DNA of 64,000 nucleotides from Chelydra serpentina (lineage: Eukaryota > Chordata > Testudines > Chelydridae). The position numbers and the translations under genes were made by a program. The notes below the pieces were generated by a model. It was given only the letters and a program-made list of their open reading frames with translations. It was not told the origin of the DNA and made no database searches. The stretch is taken from NCBI GenBank assembly GCA_037349315.1, contig JBAIAC010000216.1, positions 248,001 to 312,000 of the forward strand, given 5' to 3'. Shown piece after piece: positions 33,601 to 42,717 of this stretch (within the stretch, counting starts at the first letter, position 1; each line of letters opens with the position of its first letter).

Positions 33601-36600
33601 AAAACTGGACACAGTACTCCAAATGAGGCCTCACCAGTGCCGAATAGAGGGAAATAATCACGTCCCTCGATCTGCTGGAAATGCCCCTACTTATGCAGCC
33701 CAAGATGCCGTTAGCCTTCTTGGCAACAAGGGCACACTGTTGACTCATTCAGCTTTTCATCCACTATAACCCCTAGGTCCTTTTCTGCAGAACCGCTGCC
33801 CAGCCATTCGGTCCCTAGTCTATAGCAGTGCATGGGATTCTTCCGTCCTAAGTGCAGGACTCTGCACTTGTCCAGTATGGGGCAGGAGCCCTCCCCTCTT
33901 GCACTCACCTACTTGTGCTTCCTCCCAGTATCCCACTTCCCCACTTACTTCGGGGCTTTTGTCTCCTTCCCCCAGTGAACCTAGTTTAAAGCCCTCCTCA
34001 CTAGGTTAGCCAGCCTGCTTGCAAAGATGCTCTTCCCTCTCTTCGTTAGGTGGAGCCCGTCTCTGCCTAGCACTCTTTCTTCTTGGAACACCATGCCATG
34101 GTCAAAGAATCCAAACCCTTCTCTCCGGCACCATCTGTGTAGCCATTCGTTGACTTCCATGATTTGACGGTTTCTACCCCGACCTTTTCCTGCCACAGGG
34201 AGGATAGACGAGAACACCACTTGCGCCTCAAACTCCTTTATCCTTCTTCCCAGAGCCACGTAGTCTGCAGTGATACGCTCAAGGTCATTCTTGGTAGTAT
34301 CATTGGTGCCCACGTGGAGAAGCAGGAAGGGGTAGCGATCTGAGGGCTTGATAAGTCTCGGCAGTCTCTCTGTCACATCATGAATCCTAGCCCCTGGCAA
34401 GCAGCACACCTCTTGGTTTTTCCGGTCAGGGCGGCATATAGATGACTCAGTCCCCCCTGAGGAGAGAGTCCCCGACCACCACCACCCTCCTCCTCCTCCT
34501 CCTCTTGGTAGTGGTGGTTGTGGAACCCCCGTCCCTAGGACGGTGCATCTCATGCCTTCCAATCAGTGGAGTCTCCTTCTGCTCTCTTCCCTCAGATGTA
34601 TCATCCACTCCACTCTCTGCACTAGTACCAGTGGAGAGAACATGAAAACGGTTGCTCATCTGAATCTGCGTTTCCGGTACATGGACTTTTCTGGTACTCT
34701 TTCCTCTTCTGGAGGTCACATGCCGCCAATAGTCTCTTTCTTCTAAGAGCTTCCTTACTTGTGGCAGAAGCTACTCAGAGGTACCTGAAGAGCGAAGCCT
34801 CAGTAGGCTCTCTCCAGGCAAACTCCTTCTGTTACCTCTCTGCTGTTCGCTGCTCAGCTGCTTCGCAGCTGACTGCCTTTTTATATCAGTCAGGCCGAGC
34901 TGGAACAAAGCACTCCCAATTCACACTGTTCAAACAAGCAAACAAGCAATCAAACAATCAAGCACACGGTCAAACTGCCAAACTGTCCCCTCAACAGACA
35001 CTCAGATACTCACCAGCGCAGTCCCCCTAATGCAGCACTTAACGTACCTCCACTCAGACAGATCCCAGTCAAACTCCTTCTGTTTGCCTCTCTGCTGTTC
35101 GCATCAGGTGAGGTATTTCCAGTAGAGATAAGGAGATGTTAGTACCGTTATAGAAGGCACTGGTGAGACCTCATTTGGAATACTGTGTGCAGTTATGGTC
35201 TTCCATGTTTAAGAAGGATGAATTCAAACTCGCACCCTTAGCAAGTTTGCAGATGACACTAAACTGGGAGGAGTGGTTGATACGCTGGAGGGTAGGGATA
35301 GGATACAGAGGGACCTAGACAAATTAGAGGATTGGGCCAAAAGAAATCTGATGAGGTTCAACAAGGACAAGTGCAGAGTCCTGCACTTAGGACGGAAGAA
35401 TCCCATGCACTGCTACAGACTAGGGACCGAATGGCTGGGCAGCAGTTCTGCAGAAAAGGACCTAGGGGTTACAGTGGACGAAAAGCTGAATATGAGTCAA
35501 CAGTGTGCCCTTGTTGCCAAGAAGGCTAACGGCATTTTGGGCTGTATAAGTAGGGGCATTTCCAGCAGATCAAGGGACGTGATTATTCCCCTCTATTCGG
35601 CACTGGTGAGGCCTCATTTGGAGTACTGTGTCCAGTTTTGGGCCCCACACTACAAAAAGGATGTGGATAAATTGGAAAGAGTCCAACGGAGGGCAACAAA
35701 AATGATTAGGGGACTGGAGCACCTGACGTATGAGGAGAGGCTGAGGGAACTGGGATTGTTTAGCCTGCAGAAGAGAAGAGTGAGGGGGGATTTGATAGCT
35801 GCTTTCAACTACCTAAAAGGGGGTTCCAAAGAGGATGGATCTAGACTGTTCTCAGTGGTAGAAGATGACAGAACAAGGAGTAATGGTCTCAAGTTGCAGA
35901 GGGGGAGGTTTAGGTTGGATATTAGGAAAAACTTTTTCACTAGTAGGGTGGTAAAGCACTGGAATGGGTTACCTAGGGAGGTGGTGGAATCTCCTTCCTT
36001 AGAGGTTTTTAAGGTCATGCTTGACAAAGCCCTGGCTGGGATGATCTAGTTGGGGTTGGTCCTGCTTTGAGCAGGGGGTTGGACTAGATGACCTCCTGAG
36101 GTCCCTTCCAACCCTGAGATTCTATGATTCTATGATTCTATGAACAGGTACAGAAAAGGGCCACTAGGATGATCCGAGGAATGAAAAACCTGTCTTATGA
36201 AAGGAGACTCAAGGAGCTTGGCTTGTTTACCTTAACCAAAAGAAGGCTAAGGGGAGATATGATTGCTCTCTTTAAATATGTCAGCGGGATAAATACCAGG
36301 GAGGGAGAGGAATTATTTAAGCTCAGTACAAATGTGGACACAAGAACAAATGGATATAAACTGGCCATCAGGAAGTTTAGACTTGAAATTAGACAAAGGT
36401 TTCTAAGTGTACGTCTATACTAACCTCTCGCGTCGGAGGCGCGGGATCGATGTTCTGGGTTCGATTTATCGCGTCTTGTCAAGACGCGATAAATCGAACC
36501 AGGAAGTGCTCCGCCGTTGACGCTGGTAATCCAGCTCGATGAGCGGAGTAGGCGGAGTCGACGGGGGAGCCTGCGCGCCGCGTCTGGACCACAGGTAAGT

Positions 36601-39600
36601 TCGAACTAAGGTACTTCGACTTCAGCTACGTTATTAACGTAGCTGAAGTTGCGTATCTTAGTTCGACAGGGGGGGTTAGTGTAGACCTAGCCTAACCATC
36701 AGAGGAGTAAAGTTCTGGAACAGCCTTCCAAGGGAAGCAGTGGGGGCAAAAGATCTATCTGGCTGCCCTCGATCCTGAGGCTGGTCAGATATTCCCCTGC
36801 CCCGATGACTAACATGGTCTCTCCTCCCTTCCCCCCAGTCTGCACCCCATGTCGCAGGGGGTGGACTTTCTTCCAGGATAGATGCTACTTCCACTCCCGC
36901 GCCCTGGGCACCTGGGATGCTGCCAACCGCTCCTGTGCCTCTCTAGGTGCCCTGCTCCTCCAGGTGACCAGCCTTGCTGAGCAGGTGAGAGATGACCAGG
37001 CGTGGGGCAGCAGGGTGTCCTGGGGGCTAGCGGGCACTGGGGTGTAGGGGGAAGCATGGGAGGGAGGAAGGCAGATGGGAGGAGCTGGGGAAGGGATCCA
37101 GGAGCGGAGAGGGAAGCCAGGATGAGTGTAGCCTGAAAAGTGACTCAGCAACAAGGAGGGGAGCCTGGGTTGGAGGCAATAATTAGAGGGCCCAGAAGGG
37201 AAGAGAGCCAGACTGTGCCGGGGAGGAGAGCCCTCTGAATCCCCTCATTCTCACTGGAGACCCAGCCAAGGTGTGAGACCAAATTGCCACCCAATCAGTG
37301 AAACGGATCAAAGAAACAACTGGCTGCAACGGTCCCTGCCCCTACCAGTGCAACAGCCCTTCCCCCTCACTGGGTCCCCTCCTGTCACACTATCTGGAGT
37401 GGGTCACAACCATGAGTGCCAAGCTCAGGGCAGACTGTCAGTATGCAGGGCATTGACCCCAAACTAGCTATATGTTTTTGTGACGGGTCCGGCACCGCAG
37501 CGCCCCTTTGTGGCAGGGGTGGCTGAGGTGTCGGGGCCTCGCCACTCTTAAGTCTTCACGCCCGTCCCTTTAAGGGCGTCCTGTTGTGGCCTAATGGCCA
37601 AAGTCTATGCTACTTGCCCTGCGTATCAGGGCTGCGTGGCCCAACGGCCAGAGTCCATACAATTAACTCGCCCCGCAGATCAGGGCAGTGTGACCTAGTG
37701 GCCAGAGTCCATATAACTCGCCCCGCAAATCAGGGCAGTGTGGCCTAATGGCCAGAGTCAATACAACTCGCCCTGAGGTTCAGGGCGGTGTGGCCCAATG
37801 GCCAGAGTCCATAGCCTTCCCTCTCCCCTCTGGGGAAGTGCAGCCTAATGGCTGGAGTAGTAGGGGGACCCAGGCCCGCCCTCTCCACCGGGTCCCAACC
37901 CAGGGCTCACCTGTTAGCGGGGTTCCCCCTTGTGCTTAGCTTGGCGGGGATCCACCCGCAACATGCCGAGCATCAGTGCGGCCTTAACACTGCCGGCTTC
38001 TAAAGTCCCCCTGGGTCACTTCCTACCCTCCACCTGGTTCTCCGGTCCGTCCCCTCCAATCGCAGCCTCCGTCTGGGGTGCAGAGGGTGTCATGGATTGG
38101 TTGGCCCCTCGATCCTGGGGTGTTGGCTGTCTCGCCTTGGGAGCTGGCGGTGTGCTTCCTTCTCCTCCGGCGGTCAGCCCAGACTGAGCCGCTTTGCAGG
38201 CCTTTATACTTAGGCTCCAGTTGGAGCATGCCCAGCAGGGCTTCCGGGGCGGGGCTTCCTGCGGTACCAGTGCGGGGCCGCTCTGCCCCGTCACAGTTCT
38301 ATAATTAGATATCACTAACCCAGTAACAAATGTGAACTCCTGAAACACTACACCAGTCTTACCACAGAACCACAGACAGTCCCCTGGGGGTCCAGTCTAT
38401 ATTGCCAAGCCAGGTGAGCTGGGCTAGTGATAGCTGGTTGCCATACACCAAAGATCACAAAAGATTCAGGTCGCTTCCAGTTCCAAGAGACCAGTCACTT
38501 ACCCCTGGTCAATTTGTACATCAGATCTCACACCAAAGACAATGCTTGTAGCCAATCCAATAGTAAACTAAGGATTTATTAACTAGGAAAAGGAAATGAG
38601 AGATATTTACAGGTTAAAGCAGGATACATATATACATAAATGAGTTACAGTCTATGGTTCCAAAAGGTGGCAAAACTGTAGTAATCTGTCCACTGAATGT
38701 CTTTTAGGGCCAACCCAGCTTGACTTGGGGATCTCTGCTCCTTTTTCCTAGCTCCATCCCTGTGAGAGTCCAAACAGCCAAGATAAAAAAAATTCTTGTG
38801 TCCCTGTTTTATTCCTCTCTTCCAGCATTCAAGCTGATGGTATGGGCTTTCTTACACATAGTACCTTCATGGGTGTGAGATGGCCATCTCTTTGGATCAT
38901 GATGTTCCACAATGGCCCATTTCATTTGGACAGACCTTCTCGATGGCGGGGAACCATTCTGCCTGACTGAGTTCATAGGTTCAGAGCAGGCACTTTTACG
39001 ATTATGAAGTAAAACTTACATATCACCTTATAGCATGGGATACAAACAGTACAAGTGAAATTAATGCATGCAGAAACTTACAAGCATTCCATCGAATCTA
39101 AACACAGCTTTACAAGTCTAACAGGTGTCTTGAACTATACGGACACACAGGTGAGCTGGTCTGGTTTCCAGCTATGCATTTGTCAGTGCTCAGCTGATGC
39201 CTGCAGTCTTGGCAAGAGCTGGCACCTGGTCTTCCAGTGTCACACAGCCCATCCCCCCTCACTGTGTCCCCTCCCTCAGCCCCTCTCCAGTTCACCTCAT
39301 TGGGCAGCAGGAGCTGCGGAGGGGAAGGCTATTGCACTGTGGGGAGGATTGTGCAGGTCCCTCCCAGTTCAGTGCTCCTGGGAGCCAGTGTAACCCTGGT
39401 GCCATGTCATCTTGAGCCCCTGTTTCACCATTTATTCCTGCTGAAACCCCAGACAGCACCGGGGCTTGTCCATGTCCAGCAGACCCCATGCTGCGGGGGT
39501 GACTGGAGGATTGGGCACCAATCCCAGAGTAACGCTATTCTCTCTGACCTCAGGCTCACATCATAGCTTCCATGAAAGCATCATCCTCCTGGATGGGCCT

Positions 39601-41417
39601 CACGGACCAGGCACGCGAGGGGGCTTGGATGTGGGTGGACGGGACTCACTCAGCAGCCAATGCCAGGTACTGGAGACCGGGTCTGGGCTGAGAGGCCCTG
39701 AAATAGCCCAGTATAAACTGGAGCTGTAGAGTGGGAAAATGTCCCTCAATCCTGACATGCAGCCCCCTGCTGTTCTGGACCTGGGTTCTCCCCAGGGCCA
39801 TTCCTAGTGGGGTGCAGGGCCTGGGACATAGGTGGCGAGTTTCTATCTGCCAGGGGCTGCTCCCCTGGCTCCGCCCAGGGCCCGCCCCACTCCACCCCTT
39901 CCCCCAATGCCCCACCCCACCCTGCCTCTTCCCACCCCCACCCCGCCTTTTCCTCATCCAGTTCCGCCCCTCCCCATAGCGCACTGTGCCCTTTCTCCTC
40001 CCTCCCAGTGTCTCCAGACTCCACAAAACAGCTGATCGGCAGCAGGCGCTGGGAGGGAGGCGGAGGCTCTGATTGATGGGGCCCGCCAGCGGACAGGAGG
40101 CACTGGGGGGAGGAGTAGGTTGGTAGGGGAGCTCCTCCTCGCTCCCCTCCGCCTGCTCACCTCCTGCCTCACCTCCCTGCCTGCCGCCTCACAAAGCGCA
40201 GGGCCCCCCAAAGCATGGGGCATGGGGCAGTTGCCACCATTTGCCGTACCCTAGTGATGGCTCTAGTTCTCCCCCAGATCTGCCCCCTCAACCCCAACCC
40301 ACAGCCCCTCCCCCATTCCACACTTGGGATTTCTGCCCCCCTCCCTGATCTGTCCCCTTAATCCCAATCCACAGCCCCCCCATTCCAGACCTGGGATTTC
40401 CACCCCCCTCCATGATCTGCTGGTGCCCCTCAGTCCCAACCCAGAGCCCCCTGCTGTTCCAGCCCTGATCTCCCACCGCACCCCCGGCTCTGCTAGTGCT
40501 CCTCTTTCCCAACTCGCAGACCTGGGATCTGCACTCTCCATCACAATCCACAGCCTCCCTCATTCCAGACCTGGGATTCCCTCCCTCCCCCCAATCTCCC
40601 AGTGCGACTCAGTCTTGACCTGCATCTCCCTGCTGTCCGAACCCTGGTCTCCAGGCTTTAATTTGCCCAGTGTAGTTGATCCCAGTATCTCCCACCTCCC
40701 TGCTGTCCCACTTTGGGTACTGACACCCCCCACCCCCGATTGTCTCTCTGGTTTCTGGTCCAGGGGGTGGGATGTGAGGAAGCGACTTCCAGGAACCTGG
40801 TCATATGGGACAATGTTTATGGGGGAGGAGCCCAGGCCATGGGGAGTTCTGGCACCCCCACCTGGCTATGCAGAGAGATGCTCTGGGGGAGGACTGAGAT
40901 GGTGATTGTCTCGGTGGCTTGGGCTCAATCCAGCACAAGCTCCCTCCTCAGTTCTGCTCACTCCAGGTCCTGCTCTAACCACCAGTCCCTGCCAGCTCCA
41001 GTCCCTTTGACTCCCCGTTCCCCACCCCCCGTGGGGGTCATTGGGCAGGGTAAGCAGTCACAGGGGGCCACAGGCAGTCATGGGGATTGAAGGGGCTGGT
41101 GGCTGCCATGAGGCAACAGGGACTGCGGGGAACATGGGGACTGGGAGTCACGGGGGCTTGTGACTGCAGGGGGTGATGGGCTGGGGACTGCACAGTCTGG
41201 TAGATGTGGGGATCATGGGGCTGTGGGGGTCACAGGGGCTGCAGCATTACCAGCTCTGCTCTACCCTGTTCTCCCTGTTTTGGTTTCCAGCTATTGGCAG
41301 ACAGGGGAGCCCAATGGCGGGCAGAAGGAGAACTGTGCGCTGGCACGGCAGGATGGACACTGGTATGATGCCCCATGCATGGAGCAGCACCACTGGGTGT
41401 GTGAAGGGGAGCCCTGA
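24566..41417 (+). CDS. Type II membrane lectin: ITIM-like tail, MRC1-type CysR domain, one CTLD
   Basis: Eight-exon gene, conceptual product 381 aa. Exons: 24566-24653, 24981-25082, 25650-25754, 28807-28869, 29682-30083, 36839-36984, 39554-39666, 41291-41417; all introns are GT-AG, phase 1 for the first five, then 0 and 2, and the coding length is divisible by three. Residues 1-73: cytoplasmic tail with SQYEAV (Tyr41), an ITIM consensus, and ATYSNV (Tyr7), ITIM-like. 74-97: membrane segment, no signal peptide. 99-119: stalk. About 121-252: ricin-type cysteine-rich domain very like the N-terminal domain of macrophage mannose receptor, which binds sulfated sugars. 255-378: C-type lectin domain with WMGL, EPN and WYDAPC. 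Known mannose receptors are type I with eight CTLDs, so this layout is unusual. Probable role, by inference: inhibitory glycan receptor on leukocytes. No AATAAA seen close to the stop. Confidence 0.88.
24981..25082 (+). CDS. Lectin exon 2 (cytoplasmic tail with ITIM)
   Basis: Codes for [19 protein letters not shown] and a basic RARRRQ segment, residues 30-63. Tyr41 lies in S-Q-Y-E-A-V, which fits the ITIM consensus (S/I/V/L-x-Y-x-x-I/V/L). The acceptor is a tandem TAGCAG, so use of the upstream AG (24977) would add one alanine codon in frame. Donor CAG/GTAATG. Confidence 0.85.
25387..25558 (-). mobile_element. tRNA-derived SINE (copy d), antisense, lectin intron 2
   Basis: Antisense SINE with the same order as copy b: CATAGAATATCAGGGTTGG at the start and the reverse complement of the B and A boxes (TTGAACTCACAACCC ... 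GAGCTAGCCCTCCC) at the end. It ends about 90 bases before the acceptor of lectin exon 3. Confidence 0.88.
25650..25754 (+). CDS. Lectin exon 3 (transmembrane segment)
   Basis: Residues 64-98. Trp/Arg-rich start ([10 protein letters not shown]), then a hydrophobic run [20 protein letters not shown] followed by LGVVR. The positive residues lie before the membrane run, which fits an inside N-terminus (type II). Acceptor CCCTAG, donor GAT/GTAAGT. Confidence 0.88.
25880..26290 (+). repeat. Old interspersed repeat, LINE-3'-end-like
   Basis: Contains TTGTACAGTGCCTAACAC followed by GTGGGGTCC and CTACAGC, a tail I associate with ancient repeats found across amniotes. Family not named with confidence. 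It is in lectin intron 3. Confidence 0.4.
26767..26864 (-). repeat. Inverted LTR fragment
   Basis: About 98 bases that are the reverse complement of 27331-27427 inside the following LTR (GATTAGACATAGAACTGCGG versus its complement). It stands 66 bases before the LTR start. Confidence 0.75.
26931..28046. mobile_element. LTR of the same family as 3102-4281, in lectin intron 3
   Basis: Starts TGTGACGGCTTGG and ends CACTGTCACA; overall layout and many blocks (e.g. AACTCATAAATAGT, TTAATAAGTAAAAAGTGATT) match the solo LTR at 3102-4281. The flanking pentamers differ (GCCAC and GGTTC), so no target duplication is seen. Confidence 0.8.
28047..28560. mobile_element. LTR-like fragment, related family
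   Basis: Shares CACATGGGCAAGTC, AATATTCATAAATTCAACTA and a TGATACATACATA block with the LTRs around it and with 42085-42709. Probably a second LTR placed directly after the previous one. Boundaries uncertain. Confidence 0.5.
28807..28869 (+). CDS. Lectin exon 4 (stalk)
   Basis: Twenty-one codons, residues 99-119: [20 protein letters not shown]. Leucine/methionine spacing (A-L, M, V, L-L) suggests a short coiled coil, as in stalks of other type II lectins, where it can drive dimerisation. Acceptor CTCCTGCAG, donor GTG-G/GTGAGT. No cysteine for a covalent dimer in this exon. Confidence 0.82.
29682..30083 (+). CDS. Lectin exon 5 (ricin-type cysteine-rich domain)
   Basis: One exon of 402 bases encoding the whole beta-trefoil, residues 120-253. 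Hallmarks: [53 protein letters not shown] and [15 protein letters not shown]. The tryptophan before SRW corresponds, in my reading, to the sugar-stacking Trp of the MRC1 domain. Typical W and Cys positions are kept, plus two extra Cys at the end (C-S-C-S-C-H). Phase 1-1, so the domain is a symmetrical shufflable module. Confidence 0.88.
30084..31382 (+). other. Lectin intron 5, first part, no recognised feature
   Basis: Follows donor CATG/GTGAGT. Ordinary intron sequence of mixed composition; I see no further exon with good splice sites and no repeat ends until the hAT element at 31383. Confidence 0.5.
31383..32774. mobile_element. hAT non-autonomous element with G-rich tandem core
   Basis: TIRs CAGGGATGGTGCAA (left) and TTGCACCGGCCCTG (right), flanked by CATACTGG (31375-31382) and CATGCTGT (32775-32782), an 8-bp duplication with two changes. 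The inside from about 31970 to 32620 is a run of roughly 60-65 base units with AGGGGACAGGGAGCAGGGGG motifs and many G runs. The long open frames there follow from G-richness and are not genes. Confidence 0.82.
33101..35100 (-). mobile_element. CR1 LINE copy F with internal deletion, keeps ORF1 and 5' region
   Basis: Antisense. The 3' end is at 33101 (TAGAATCATAGAATCTC); ORF2 C-terminus is at 33191-33748. At about 33873 the sequence jumps from the RT region straight to the end of ORF1, skipping some 2 kb that CR1 copy D has. ORF1 and a 5' leader with a repeated CTCTCTGCTGTTCGC motif follow up to 35100. Confidence 0.87.
33981..34719 (-). pseudogene. CR1 copy F ORF1 with SGNH-esterase domain (frameshifted)
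   Basis: Antisense ORF1. Reading from 34719: [15 protein letters not shown] and a basic run before [12 protein letters not shown] (SGNH block I, catalytic Ser). The frame shifts in the GGA repeat near 34480-34510, then continues with [16 protein letters not shown] (block III), [35 protein letters not shown] (block V, Asp/His) and a stop at 33981. CR1 ORF1 proteins with an esterase domain are known in sauropsids and fish and are thought to help the RNP reach or fuse with membranes. Here the frameshift probably kills it. Confidence 0.82.
35231..36144 (+). mobile_element. CR1 LINE copy G, 5'-truncated
   Basis: Young CR1 on + from the codons before FADDTKLGG to the 3' GATTCTATGATTCTATGA. The frame 35273-36049 (about 258 codons) is open to the normal CR1 stop after LAGMI. 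It interrupts the old CR1 of intron 5. Confidence 0.9.
36407..36692. mobile_element. Harbinger MITE with two strong hairpins
   Basis: 286 bp, flanked by TAA at 36404-36406 and 36693-36695. Ends GTGTACGTCTATACTAAC and (reverse complement) GGCTAGGTCTACACTAAC. Inside are a perfect hairpin with 20-bp arms and a 3-base loop (36458-36500) and one with 15-bp arms and 1-base loop (36619-36649). No coding capacity. It interrupts the old CR1 in lectin intron 5. Confidence 0.88.
36839..36984 (+). CDS. Lectin exon 6 (CTLD, first part)
   Basis: Residues 254-302: an extra N-terminal Cys pair (VCTPC), then [32 protein letters not shown] and ending AEQ at phase 0 before GTGAGA. This is the first of the three classical CTLD exons of type II lectins. 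It lies only about 80 bases downstream of old CR1 material. Confidence 0.9.
36985..37478 (+). other. Lectin intron 6, first part, no recognised feature
   Basis: Intron sequence after the donor of exon 6. No repeat ends or exon-like segment recognised before the LTR at 37479. Confidence 0.5.
37479..38295. mobile_element. Solo LTR with internal tandem repeats
   Basis: Starts TGTGACGGGTCCGG and ends GCCCCGTCACA; flanks GTTTT (37474-37478) and GTTCT (38296-38300) look like a 5-bp duplication with one change. Within it, from about 37590 to 37850, a block with GGCCTAATGGCCAGAGTC recurs five times at about 55-60 base spacing. Confidence 0.75.
38296..39150. repeat. AT-rich segment, possibly LTR-derived
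   Basis: Intron 6 sequence unlike its GC-richer neighbours, with AAGGATTTATTAACTAGG and runs such as ACATATATACATAAATGAG. An antisense LTR is possible but I see no clear ends. Confidence 0.3.
39554..39666 (+). CDS. Lectin exon 7 (CTLD, middle part)
   Basis: Found by joining signals rather than by a long frame. It starts after CTGACCTCAG and reads [20 protein letters not shown] and [16 protein letters not shown], ending phase 2 before GTACTG. WMGL is the WIGL motif and MWVDGT the usual core strand. The exon also lies in a longer frame running on to 39729. Confidence 0.87.
39793..40264. mobile_element. hAT-like MITE, lectin intron 7
   Basis: Inverted ends AGGGCCATTCCTAG and CTAGTGATGGCTCT, with TTCTCCCC on both sides. 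The inside is C-rich (CCACCCCACCCTGCC) and later purine-rich. No genes. Confidence 0.65.
40270..40720. repeat. C-rich minisatellite, lectin intron 7
   Basis: Imperfect units of about 75-85 bases, marked by ATTCCAGACCTGGGATT and CAGTCCCAACCCAGAGCCCC variants. About five units. Confidence 0.65.
41030..41245. repeat. G-rich irregular repeats before lectin exon 8
   Basis: Short irregular repeats of GTCATGGGGATTG, GGGAACATGGGGACTGGGAG and GGGGGTCACAGGGGC type, ending about 45 bases upstream of the exon 8 acceptor. Potential for G-quadruplexes in the pre-mRNA. Confidence 0.4.
41291..41417 (+). CDS. Lectin exon 8 (CTLD, last part, stop codon)
   Basis: Residues 340-381: [19 protein letters not shown], then [19 protein letters not shown] and TGA at 41415-41417. 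EPN with the downstream Glu before Cys is the mannose/GlcNAc-type calcium-site signature. The usual W-N-D is W-Y-D, so one calcium ligand (Asn) is changed. Acceptor TTTCCAG. Confidence 0.9.
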
Positions 41418-41879
41418 GCCTGCTTGGACTAGCCACCAAGCAACCTGCTGAGGCCCTGGCTCTCCTTCTGCCTCACCCCTCTTCCCCCCACTGTGACCCA
41501 AGGGCCTCTTGATGCCAACTAGCAGAGGGAACAGTGGTACTAGGGGTACAGGCCTCCTCTGAGTTCACTAAAAGAGGTCATGTGATGTCTGTAATGAAAG
41601 CCTGTGTCATTCCAGTACAGTTAATCATTGAAAGCTATATGGAATAGTGATATTTAAGTAGTTGTGTATCTGCACAAATATTATGTTCTTAAGGTCTGTG
41701 TCTAGGTACTGGCCATTAGCAAAGGGGAAAAGCAGGTATTCTTTCATGCAAGAAATGTTGATCTCGCTGCCTGTTTGCATGTAAATCAACTACTGTATGG
41801 TTCACAATGGGCATCCACTCAGAAGTCTGAGCTGAATGCTGATGAAGAATTGTGAAATCTTCAAAGAGAGGAAATTAAT
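41418..41879. other. Lectin 3' flank, presumed 3' UTR
   Basis: After the stop codon I see no AATAAA before 41880; the poly(A) site is not located. The stretch 41560-41850 is AT-richer and might be a repeat, but I do not recognise it. Confidence 0.35.
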
Positions 41880-42082
41880 AGGAGGAGGTGGAGGTGAGCT
41901 GGGGTGGGGGGGTGGGGTACAGGGAGCTGCCAGTGGGTGCAGAGCACCCATCAATTTTTCCCCGTGGGTGCTCCAGCCCTGGAGAACCCACAAAGTCGGC
42001 GCCTATGCCCCTGGAATGCCGTCCCTGGAAATGTGCTGCCCCAAGCACGTGCTTGCTTTGCTGGTGCCTAGAGCCGGCCCTG
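41880..42082. mobile_element. hAT MITE right-end fragment
   Basis: Ends GCTGGTGCCTAGAGCCGGCCCTG, the same kind of right terminal repeat as at 45228 and 32774. Left end not identified. Confidence 0.55.
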
Positions 42083-42717
42083 TCCTTTCCCATCTGGGAC
42101 CCCCTTTCCCAGTTCAGTCTTTTTTCCTAAGGTGTTTCCAGGTGTTGAGTTGTAAGGGGAGTGAGTCCCTGTGATGATGTCACTTTCCCCCTTTATAGCT
42201 TCTTCCATGTGCAGGGAACTTAATTGTCCCAAACAAAGTCCCCAGTACAGTTTGTGGAAAAATACAGGCACAAGATGGAGTCCAATATCACATTATCTAG
42301 TCACATGCTCTTGCATGCTTCATAGCAGGCATTACCCATACATTGGCTGAAGCATCTACAGGAAAGCTCGTCAGGTGAGGATAAGTATTTCCCATGGCCC
42401 ATTGTTTTAGTTGATGGGCCATTACCTTAAATAGTTCATTCACAATATGCTGGCTAGACTGGATGTAAACTAACTTGTGGGAGTTACCCAGGAACAAGCA
42501 CATTTGAAATACAGATGCATAGTCAATATTCATAACTCCAGGTACAAAAATGATACATGCATACAAATAGGATAATCATATTCAACAAATCATAACTTTT
42601 CCATTGACACCTTACATGGCATATTTTTTACAAGATTTGTTGCAATTATACAACACTGGTGAATATGGGGATGCCATGGTGTTACTTTGGAGTACAGAAT
42701 GTCACAAGGCCCTAGAG

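Larger units (their letters stand above)
32781..36760 (+). mobile_element. Old CR1 LINE remnant, split three times, lectin intron 5
   Basis: Pieces 32781-33100, 35101-35230, 36145-36406 and 36693-36760. Peptides: [39 protein letters not shown], then [19 protein letters not shown] and [14 protein letters not shown]. It is an older CR1 subfamily than copies A, D-H. Its insertions are CR1 F, CR1 G and a Harbinger MITE. Confidence 0.82.

Noticed and set aside
39554..39729. Longer frame beyond lectin exon 7 as a separate gene end
   Set aside because: The GTACTG donor gives the right phase for exon 8 and a complete CTLD; the read-through lacks the EPN half.
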